DNA of 64,000 nt. Origin: Paraspadella gotoi (Eukaryota > Chaetognatha). Positions within the stretch are counted from its first letter, which is position 1, and every line of letters begins with the position of its first letter. The position numbers and the translations under genes are program-made. Positions 55,117 through 64,000 of the stretch are shown here, piece by piece. A model generated the notes under the pieces. That model did not search any database. It was not told the DNA's origin and saw only the letters and a list, made by a program, of their open reading frames with translations. The stretch is taken from positions 228,330 to 292,329 of the forward strand of contig JBJCIZ010000040.1 of assembly GCA_051294375.1 (NCBI GenBank), read 5' to 3'.

Positions 55117-56479
55117 GTAAGTTTTACTATTGTATAAAAAAATACATATGAAATCGGTACAGTCCATCAAATTGGTACAACCAATATAAATATTATCACC
55201 TATATATTCACCTCCTCCTTGGGGACGCGTTCACGAGGTTCAGTTCACATTTCTTTCTCCTTCTAGCTTTTCCCCTTTTCCACCCTTAGGACTTTGTCGC
55301 CATATATATCAATATATAATTCTCCTGCATTCATGCGACTTTACTTCCGGTTAGTATACTTTTTCAAAGTGGTGCACATTGTGGGGCTCGAACGCACAAC
55401 TCCGGGATTAAGAGTATATATCAAATAAATATTATCGCCAACCCCACCTGTTTCTTATTAAGATTGTGACCCCCTCTAATTAGATTACAAGAAAGTATTG
55501 CTAACATAGGGCTGGACAATAGCAAAACTTAAATTGGTACAACCAATATAAAAATTATCCATTCATTTAATAAATAAGGTGGTTTAAGGCCTCCATCACA
55601 CTTACAAGATACTAACATAGCAGGTTTCTGCAAGCTTTCAATCAAGACTCTCACACAGTCTTGTTTATTCACTCCCAGAGTACCTGGCTTCCCTATCAAG
55701 GACATCGCAAGGGAATCAAACTCAAGAAACGAAATTGAATCAACGACTCGCCGGAAGTAGAATGCAACCCTCTCATTGGCCAGGAGACAAATAGCACCAG
55801 CCAATGATCAGATTGGTTTCCATCTGCCAAGGATTTTTACCCTTACCTATCTGATGGGACTGTATAAATTGGAACCAAAAATTGTATTGATTCACTCTGC
55901 CTGTAATTTGACACCATCTTGTTTATTGTTTATCTTCTGAGAATAATATCCCATTCTGGTTTCATATTGAAATCCCTGTCTACTTACTTAAATGTGGGGG
56001 CAGCGGTAGGATTCGAACCCACGCCTCCCATGAGACTTAAATGATGAAGTGGCATAATATTTCAAAGAAAGTTTCAATTGTATGAAAAGACCACTCTCTT
56101 AAGTCTTAGATTGGGGAATATTATATTGTACTCCACCCAGCATCAAAATACAAGAAGCTGAATTTAATGGAATTGGTACAACCAATATAAAAATTATCCA
56201 TTCATTTAATAAATAAGCTATCTTGCCCCTGACTTTGGACAGGCTTTGGTGGTTTAAGGCCTCCATCACTTTTACAAGATAATGACATAGCAGGTCCTTG
56301 CAAGCTTTCAATCAAGATTCTCTCACAGTCGAGTTTATTCACTCCCAGAGTACCTGGCTTCCCTATCAATGAAATGGCATAATATTTCAAAGAAAGTTTA
56401 TATGATAGAGTAGCTTTGCGAGAACTCTCGAAGTAACTAAAAACTAAATTTTGGCTAAAAATAATATTTTTTTCTACAG
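55117..56479. repeat. Intron 9 with duplicated segment and tRNA-like relics
   Basis: Segments 55530-55720 and 56165-56375 are near-copies ('ggtacaaccaatataaaaattatcca', 'actcccagagtacctggcttccc'), and a third start of the repeat lies at 55165. On the minus strand two pol III-like relics occur: 55370-55415 (CTCTTAATCCCGGAG, then GTTCGAGCCCCAC, like the second half of a tRNA-Lys) and 55993-56056 (TTAAGTCTCATGGGAGGCG, then GGGTTCGAATCCTACC, tRNA-like with a perfect B box). Probably SINE-derived. Confidence 0.55.
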
Positions 56480-56570
56480 AGCCAAAAGGTTATAGTAGTT
56501 TTAACAAACGGGTTCTCAGTCTTGAAGACCGGGCGGAGCGTGCAGAACTGGAAGAAGATATACTCTCAAG
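56480..56570 (+). CDS. Exon 10, charged segment, last exon seen
   Basis: Acceptor TTTTTTCTACAG, donor GTAAAA at 56571. It completes a Lys codon with exon 9 and encodes PKGYSSFNKRVLSLEDRAER then AELEEDILS, a charged, probably helical segment, ending in phase 2. No stop codon, so at least one more exon lies downstream, outside the recognised part of the window. No transmembrane segment has appeared yet. Confidence 0.8.
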
Positions 56571-57237
56571 GTAAAACAAAAAAATGCAATGTTTTCTTTT
56601 TAAACTAAAATCCATGAAAAAATTTTTATAAGTTTTAAAAAAAATTCATTTTAAATTCCATTTTGTGGACATTGCCTTTAAGTTTACAAGATAAAAAAAC
56701 ATAGTTAATTTATTTTAGTTGATGTTGTAAAAACTTTATTCATGTTAAAATATAATTTGTACATTTGATAATTCTAACTATTATTGATTTCTCTATATCT
56801 CTCTCTTTTTGTTGTTTCCTTTTCATTCATTTCCATCACTCTCTCATATTTTTAACTTCAGCTTTCCTTACCTCTGACCTTTATCAGTCTTTGTTGGAAA
56901 TTAATATCCTTCTCTCTCTCTCTTTCTTTCTTTCTTTTTTTCTCTTAAACTAAATAAATATAAACAGATTTGCAGTAATGAAGAAAAACATTTATACAAA
57001 ATCAAGTCCTTTTTTTAAATGAATCTGTCAGTTTATTATCTAAAAATTAAATTTAAAAGACAAAAACAATTTTTTATTATGACAAAGTTGAAACAGATAG
57101 TTTTGCTTCTGCTCATTGTAACTTATATAGTAAATCAGTTTTTTTTTGTTTTAATGTCATTACAAGCACATTTAAGTAGATAATATGAACATTTGTTTAC
57201 ACATTGGAGTTGCTGTGCAAAATAGGAATCAAAGTTT

Positions 57238-57560
57238 GATTTTTAGTTGGATCAGCAGATTCCGACTCTATAATTCACTTTGTCGGTCCGTCGGTCCGCC
57301 CCCTCAATCTTGTCGAGTATTCACTTATATCATGTCAGAACATCTAATTATGATAAATTATGCAAAAAAATTGATGTCCGTTTGTCTGTCTGTCTGTCTG
57401 TCTGTCCATCTGTCTGTCTGTCAGTCAGTCCGTTCCACCTTAGAAAGAAAAACTCCAATTACTCGTGATTGGATGGATGGATTGGAATGAGAATTTGTGT
57501 GTGGGTAGGAAAGTGTGTGATTAAGGTAGAAATCAGGTTTCGATGGAATCATCTGGGTAG
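57238..57560 (-). mobile_element. Helentron-like fragment
   Basis: Hairpin end next to TTTTT (AGTTGGATCAGCAGATTCCGAC), (GTCT)n at 57380-57425, the 'actcgtgattggatgga' block. Truncated. The empty hammerhead target (ATGATAAATTATGC) is intact here. Confidence 0.55.
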
Positions 57561-57659
57561 TGATTCAAAACTTAGAAAATCCGTATCACTTCATCTTTTT
57601 TTATTTTGTGACGCATTGGGTGTATTTAAAGAAAAAAAATTAATTGAAGATACTTAACC

Positions 57660-58400
57660 AGACCTTAACTTGCGACAATAACTGCTGCAAAAACCACTCC
57701 TGCCACAGCACCCAAAAGAATCACAGCTGCTCTTTTTAAACACTTCTTATAGATTGAGCCACAGCTCGTAGACGATTTACCCTACGCCATTGATATTTTG
57801 ATTGAAAGTCATATGGGTCTCCCCCTTTAAAACGCCCTAGTAAGCACAGTTTAGGGGAATTAGATGTGGATATTATCAAGCCCGAAAATCATTCAGTATT
57901 TATCTTTCATCTGATGCTGCAGTAGATTGCATTTGGCAATTTACTGCAATTTACTACATCAGTTATTGATTTCACAAGCTCACAGAGATGGCACTCAACC
58001 AGAGTTGCCACTACAGTGTGAACTTAAAAAAATTTTACAGCATCTTAAAATTGCTTTTATTAATTGAGGTTAAAATAGGTCTTGTTAAACTGCAGCAGTA
58101 AAGATAGTAAAGATAAGATGTCCTAGTAAATATTTCTAAATGGAGTTTTTCATTTACTCTCATTAGATTCTTCTTTTAGCATAGAAATGGTTGGCATAGT
58201 TGGCATAGTTGGCATATTGTTGGTTTTGGGTATGCTACAATTGCTACCTGCAGCATCCTTATAAATGGTCCTAATCGACTCGGGCATGAGCGCAAGGTTT
58301 CCTGACTTAGAATAGTAGTTATTCCTTTTCTTAATAGCCTTCTTAATAATATAACATACTGCTAAAAAACAATAACATATTTAGTGGTAGTGTTAAGCTC
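57660..58400 (-). other. Possible coding exons of an unidentified minus-strand gene
   Basis: From 58400 after TTTTTTAG a frame reads VCYIIKKAIKKRNNYYSKSG and NLALMPESIRTIYKDAAGSN before a possible GTAGCA donor or a later stop. Near 57830-57790 FKGGDPYDFQSKYQWRR is open. Near 57740-57663 KKCLKRAAVILLGAVAGVVF continues to AAVIVAS and stop, a likely membrane segment at a C-terminus. Short frames, plausible splice sites, present in both duplication units. Could be a small membrane-protein gene or a mobile-element relic. Not recognised. Confidence 0.3.
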
Positions 58401-58599
58401 TAAACCGACGCAGAGAAAATTCAACCAATGTTGCATTCTTTTTAGTACCGCAGCGTATTGTACGAACATGAGAAAAATATCAGAAAGAGAAAACATCAGT
58501 GATTATTTTAGTTTATTATAAAAAGACAATCAATAAATTTTTGCCTATAAAATCTGATGGTAAATACTATTCTAAGTTTTTGTTCACTACCCTGTATAT

Positions 58600-59213
58600 T
58601 AAGGCGTAGTAAAATTTCTAAATTTAACTTTAAATTAAAATTCTAAAAGTGAGGAACGAACAACATTATACTAATGAACATTTATGTAATAAAAAAAATT
58701 ATAATAAATTTTACAATATACGCAGTAGGCCATATTTATACTAGTACTAAACCAATAAATGTTAAAATTTCAAAACAGTTTTTTCTAAGATTTTTTTGCA
58801 GATTCAGATTCGTCATAAAAAGTTGATAAAAAGAAATCTAACTCTTTTTGAAAAATTCCTTCATTAAGTGGGTCAAAAATTAGAAAAAGCTATATTTTAA
58901 GCTGAAATTAACTTTTTATATTTTAAATATAGTTTTTTTAATTTTTAACCCACTTAATGAAAGAATTTTTAAAAATGATTTTATATTTTCTTTTATCAAC
59001 TTTTGACGAGGAATTCAAATCTGCAATTAAAATTAAGAAAAGCCTATTTCGAAATTTTTTCGATTTATAAGGATAGTACTATATATAAATATAGCCTACT
59101 GCGAAAATTAAAAAACATAAAATTAATTTTTTTACAAATTAATGTTCACTGATGGTATGTTGTTCATAATTGACTTGTTTAAAATTTTTGTATGTAACTT
59201 TCACTACGCCTTA
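58600..59213. mobile_element. Palindromic MITE 2 (8-bp TSD)
   Basis: 614 bp, ends TAAGGCGTAGT / ACTACGCCTTA, flanked by CTGTATAT on both sides (58592-58599, 59214-59221). The left half pairs with the right half almost throughout ('ttcattaagtgggtcaaaaatta' against 'taatttttaacccacttaatgaa'). No coding frame. Confidence 0.88.
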
Positions 59214-59433
59214 CTGTATATGATTCAGCTGGATACAAATTTTTATTGGAATCGTAGGAGTGGAAAAAAGTTTAAATTAAGAAAACAAAAGACACGTTTA
59301 TTTGAATTTTTAAAAGTTTCTTTCTATCTCTCTCTTATCAATTGATTGATTGATTGATTGATTTAGTTAAATGATTGATTGATATTTTTAGTCGGATCTG
59401 CTTATCAGCAGATCCCGACAAAGAAGAGAGAAT

Positions 59434-62100
59434 TGTAAAAACTTTATTCATGTAAAATATAATTTGTACATTTGATAATTCTAACATATTATTGATTTCT
59501 CTATATCTCTCTCTTTTTGTTGTTTCCTTTTCATTCATTTCCATCACTCTCTCATATTTTTTAACTTCAGCTTTCCTTACCTCTGACCTTTATCAGTCTT
59601 TGTTGGAAATTAATATCCTTCTCTCTCTCTCTTTCTTTCTTTCTTTTTTTCTCTTAAACTAAATAAATATAACAGATTTGCAGTAATGAAGAAAAACATT
59701 TATACAAAATCAAGTCCTTTTTTTAAATGAATCTGTCAGTTTATTATCTAAAAATTAAATTTAAAGACAAAAACAATTTTTTATTATGACAAAGTTGAAA
59801 CAGATAGTTTTGTCTTCTGCTCATTGTAACTTATATAGTAAATCAGTTTTTTTTGTTTAATGTCATTACAAGCACATTTAAGTAGAATAATAGAAATTTG
59901 TTTACACATTGGGTTGCTGTGCAAAATAGGAATCAAAGTTTGATTTTTAGTTGATCAGCAGATTCCGACTCTATAATTCACTTTTGTCGGTCCGTCGGTC
60001 GCCCCCTCAATCTTGTCGAGTATTCACTTATATCATGTCAGAACATCTAATTATGATAAATTATGCAAAAAAATTGATGTCCGTTTGTCTGTCTGTCTGT
60101 CTGTCTGTCCATCTGTCTGTCTGTCAGTCAGTCCGTTCCACCTTAGAAAGAAAAACTCCAATTACTCGTGATTGGATGGATGGATTGGAATGAGAATTTG
60201 TGTGTGGGTAGGAAATGTGTGATTAAGGTAGAAATCAGGTTTCGATGGAATCATCTGGGTAGTGATTCAAAACTTAGAAAATCCGTATCACTTCATCTTT
60301 TTTTATTTTGTGACGCATTGGGTGTATTTAAAGAAAAAAATTAATTGAAGATATTAACCAGACCTTAACTTGCGACAATAACTGCTGCAAAAACCACTCC
60401 TGCCACAGCACCCAAAAGAATCACAGCTGCTCTTTTTAAACACTTCTTATAGATTGAGCCACAGCTCGTAGACGATTTACCCTACGCCATTGATATTTTG
60501 ATTGAAAGTCATATGGGTCTCCTCCCTTTAAAACGCCCTAGTAAGCACAGTTTAGGGGAATTAGATGTGGATATTATCAAGCCCGAAAATCATTCAGTAT
60601 TTATCTTTCATCTGATGCTGCAGTAGATTGCATTTGGCAATTTACTGCAATTACTACATCAGTTATTGATTTCACAAGCTCACAGAGATGGCACTCAACC
60701 AGAGTTGCCACTACAGTGTGAACTTAAAAAATTTTACAGCATCTTAAATTTGCTTTTATTAATTGAGGTTAAAATAGGTCTTGTTAAACTGCAGCAGTAA
60801 AGATAGTAAAGATAAGATGTCCTAGTAATATTTCTAAATGGAGTTTTTCATTTACTCTCATTAGATTCTTTTTTAGCATAGAAATGGTTGGCATAGTTGG
60901 CATATTGGCTATTGTTGTTTTGGGTATGCTACAATTGCTAAACCTGCAGCATCCTTATAAATGGTCCTAATCGACTCGGGCATGAGCGCAAGGTTTCTGA
61001 CTTAGAATAGTAGTTATTCCTTTTCTTAATAGCCTTCTTATAATATAACATACTGCTAAAAACAAATAACATATTTAGTGGTAGTGTTAAGCTCTAAACC
61101 GACGCAGAGAAAATTCAACCAATGTTGCATTCTTTTTAGTACCGCAGCGTATTGTACGAACATGAGAAAATATCAGAAAGAGAAAACATCAGTGATTATT
61201 TTAGTTTATTATAAAAAGACAATCAATAAATTTTTGCCTATAAAATTGATGGTAAATACTATTCTAAGTTTTTTGTTCACTACCCTGTATATTAAGGCGT
61301 AGTAAATATTTCTAAATTTAACTTTAATTAAAATTCAAAAGTGAGGAACGAACAACATTATACTAATGAACATTTATGTAATAAAAAAAATTATAATAAA
61401 TTTTACAATATACGCATAGGCATATTTATACTAGTACTAAACCAATAAATGTTAAAATTTCAAAACAGTTTTTTCTAAGATTTTTTTGCAGATTCAGATT
61501 CGTCATAAAAAGTTGATAAAAGAAATCTAACTCTTTTTGAAAAATTCCTTCATTAATGGGTCAAAAATGAAAAAGCTATATTTTAAGCTGAAATTAACTT
61601 TTTATATTTTAAATATAGTTTTTTAAATTTTTAACCCACTTAATGAAAGAATTTTTAAAAATGATTTATATTTTCTTTTATCAACTTTTGACGAGGAATT
61701 CAAATCTGCAATTAAAATTAAGAAAGCCTATTTCGAATTTTTTCGATTTATAAAGGATAGTACTATATATAAATATAGCCTACTGCGAAAATTAAAAACA
61801 TAAAATTAATTTTTTTACAAATTAATGTTCACTGATGGTATGTTGTTCATAATTGACTTTTAAAATTTTTGTATGTAACTTTCACTACGCCTTACTGTAT
61901 ATGATTCAGCTGGATACAAATTTTTATTGGAATCGTAGGAGTGGAAAAAAGTTTAAATTAAGAAAACAAAAGACACGTTTATTTGAATTTTTAAAAGTTT
62001 CTTTCTATCTCTCTCTTATCAATTGATTGATTGATTGATTGATTTAGTTAAATGATTGATTGATATTTTTAGTCGGATCTGCTTATCAAGCAGATCCGAC
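59434..62100. repeat. 2.7-kb tandem duplication, unit 2
   Basis: Near-copy of 56726-59420 in direct orientation, ending with a perfect Helentron hairpin (GTCGGATCTGCTT / AAGCAGATCCGAC, 62072-62100). Indel-type differences dominate. Confidence 0.88.
61293..61894. mobile_element. Palindromic MITE 3 (copy within unit 2)
   Basis: Same element and same CTGTATAT duplication (61285-61292, 61895-61902) as MITE 2, so it was copied by the tandem duplication and is not a new insertion. Confidence 0.85.
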
Positions 62101-62200
62101 TCTATAACTCACTTTGTCGGTCCGTCGGTCCGCCCCCTCAATATTGTCGGGCACACACTTATATCATGTCAGAACATCGAATTACGATAAGACGCGATGT
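62072..62200 (-). mobile_element. Helentron-like terminal fragment
   Basis: Hairpin end followed by the conserved 'cactttgtcggtccgtcggtccgccccctcaatattgtcgg' region and 'atcatgtcagaacatcgaatta'. It breaks off at about 62190. Confidence 0.6.
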
Positions 62201-62219
62201 ACAGTCTCGTAGAATAAAC

Positions 62220-64000
62220 TATGCAGTTTAAAAAAAAAATTTCAATTATTGAATTTTTCATTTTTTATTGGTTTCTCATCCTAGTCACGGTTCCTTTGTA
62301 TAAAATTAGAAATCTTTAAAGTCAATGGAGTAAATGAAATAGCCAATAGAATTCAACGGAAATACGAGATTGTTGGCAACCGGTTGCTGTGATGCACCAA
62401 ATTGGATGGGCAATCAAATTTCTTCGGGCTAGATAGTGACGAGTCACTGGCGTTCTAGGACTTTTGAAGAGAGGAAGTCATGTAGATATGAACTAGCCTG
62501 ATAGTGGTCCCGACCAATGATTGCATACGAGGGACGTAGGGCGTGAATAACGAAACCCCGGGAAATTTCAATCACTGGTTTCCCCAAGTAGTTTTGAATT
62601 TACATAGTGGAGAGAAAGATATGCTGCGAGTCTTGGCCATAAGTTTGTCGTAGAAGGGGCATTTGCGTTTGTCGAGCGTACCCATAAGCGCAGATAGCGT
62701 TTCTATGCTCCTGAATAGTTCTGTTGATTAATTGTGCTGCTCACCTTTGGAAACACGTATGCCTTGTGCATTGATGGGGCATTCCTGTTCTTTGTCGACC
62801 TCATGACCTAGTACTGGTTAAACTTAAAAAAACGTACTACCTTGCCAAACGCAGAAGGAAAATTGTCATATTAAGGACTCCGTCATGAAACTAGCCAATG
62901 ATGTAGTATAGTTACTCTGATGCAATGGTTTGGTGAGCGATGAAGTAGGAGTGATGGCAGTAAATGAATATATCGCCACAAATTGTTACTTGAATTTTCT
63001 ATTGTGGACAATAGCATCTTAAAAACATATAGTAGAATTTTTGTTTAGCTGGTCGTTTAGATAGCTAAACTTTAACAGTTTCTTCTCATGTTACTTTGTT
63101 AACTCTTTTATTCCCTATTATAAAGGACTGGCTATATTACTTACTGTTTGAGATAAATCAAATCTGAGTGAATAATTATGTTCCGTGATAAAACGAAAAC
63201 TTTTCATGGCTGATTTCAAATTGTTCAACGGATAATATTAACTAGTGGACATAAGTTTAAATTTAGAAAAATCCAAATAGATCATTTTTAGGTTTATGTA
63301 ATTAATTGATTTTTCGATAAATGGGTCGTCTTGCTTGTTGGCGTTGTGTCAGGTCCTTGATGTGAGGACAAGTTATTATATGTTTTTTTACAGTCTTTTT
63401 ATGCAAAAAGACAGAATTTACCTCATTTTTTTTTATTCTGAGTGGCTCATAAAGTTCTCTTAATTACATATGTAATCTCTTCTCCTGCATCAAGTATTAT
63501 TTGTCAATGAAAAGTTTTCCTCTTAGCTTCTCTTTGTTTCCGAAACATTTCTTTCTTCCTGCAACAAGTTGTTTTCTGTTCTTTTTTCTCGTATATTTTA
63601 TTTTTTCGTGCCAGCAGTCGCTTATAATACTTGCGTCCGTCGGTCCATATTTGAATTCACTATTCATGTCAGAAGCATGAATTATATAAATTAACAATAA
63701 AAGTACAAAACGAGTTAGTGTCCTGACACTAACATAAAAAAAAAATACTCGTGTTGATGGTTGAAAATTTGATGGAATTTGTGTGTGGGTACGGGAAGTG
63801 TGTCTTGACCTGATAGAGTTCTCTGTGATCGTCCGAGTCGAATAATTTATTTTACCTTGAAGAATAAATTCAGAATGCAGTTGAAAAAAACAAAAAATAA
63901 TAAGCTATTTGAGACACAATTTACATAGTGATGAAGCTTGACCTATTTATGTCATTGGGGAGTGTATTAACTGGAAGCCAATCTTGGGTCATCGAGTAAA
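62220..64000. other. Distal region, no gene called
   Basis: About 62440-62830 is less AT-rich and its minus strand has short protein-like runs in changing frames (e.g. KPVIEISRGFVIHALRPSYA near 62590-62530), unassigned and broken. A worn Helentron-like piece lies near 63600-63830 ('gtccgtcggtcc', 'tttgtgtgtgggta'). No exon matching the phase-2 end of exon 10 was found. Confidence 0.35.

Larger units (their letters stand above)
56726..59420. repeat. 2.7-kb tandem duplication, unit 1
   Basis: Begins 'ttgtaaaaactttattcatg', contains a worn hammerhead-type pyrimidine-rich repeat (56726-57010), a Helentron-like segment (57238-57560), minus-strand coding-like pieces (57660-58400), an 8-bp-TSD MITE (58600-59213), (TTGA)n and a Helentron hairpin (59390-59420). 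Unit 2 follows with the same order. Differences between units are mostly single-base indels in homopolymers. Confidence 0.88.

Noticed and set aside
55370-56056. Functional tRNA genes
   Set aside because: Only the anticodon/T-arm halves are recognisable and the 5' halves do not pair.
57280-57657. Ser/Val/Cys-rich frames (VCLSVCLS)
   Set aside because: Translated (GTCT)n microsatellite of the Helentron-like element, duplicated at 59951-60193.
56571-64000. A terminal exon of the MACPF gene
   Set aside because: No acceptor followed by a phase-2-compatible Cys-rich or transmembrane-coding frame was found on the plus strand; the membrane-like segment near 57700 is on the minus strand.

Overview
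This is a 64 kb stretch of an AT-rich animal genome. Spliced exons, a BEL/Pao LTR retrotransposon (a clade known only from animals), Penelope-like elements and LINE remnants all point to a metazoan. The species cannot be fixed from the sequence. The MACPF protein resembles, from memory, the MACPF proteins of cnidarians and other marine invertebrates. Many 1-nt differences in homopolymers between duplicated segments, plus a 192-N gap, suggest a long-read draft assembly with residual indel errors.

One host gene dominates the + strand. Ten exons (998-1074, 3959-3999, 5477-7087, 23364-25101, 31382-31926, 32279-32364, 42785-43012, 50978-51330, 54578-55116, 56480-56570) join in consistent splice phase at all nine junctions. 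They give an incomplete 1769-codon secreted protein: signal peptide, MACPF pore-forming-type domain, a domain of unknown type, then about 37 CxxC units of the ephrin-receptor-like/GCC2-GCC3 kind. The last exon ends in phase 2, so the 3' end lies beyond 56570 and was not found before 64000.

The introns are filled with nested mobile DNA. Intron 3 holds Penelope-like element PLE-1 (7307-10727) and a Ty3/gypsy element (10886-23211) that was split inside its integrase by a BEL/Pao element (14405-21888) lacking reverse transcriptase. Intron 4 holds a PLE endonuclease fragment, two hammerhead-like motifs and an unassigned coding island. Intron 6 is a multi-level nest: a Helentron/DINE-1-like element (33207-42252) contains PLE-2 (34386-41345), which contains a palindromic MITE (37376-40336), which contains another Helentron-like copy (37713-40064). 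Intron 7 has a 2.7 kb long-TIR element (43798-46484) and further Helentron and hammerhead repeats. Intron 8 has a broken LINE. After exon 10 comes a 2.7 kb tandem duplication (56726-62100).

The most interesting signal is a dispersed non-coding, pyrimidine-rich repeat carrying a hammerhead-ribozyme-like core. It occurs at least eight times. In the best copies stems I and II covary while the core stays fixed. The same motif lies in the 3' region of PLE-2. Two insertions of the repeat use the identical target site in two Helentron copies but in opposite orientation, with 10-12 bp target duplications like the 11 bp one around PLE-2. This suggests a ribozyme-bearing non-autonomous retroelement mobilised by PLE machinery.
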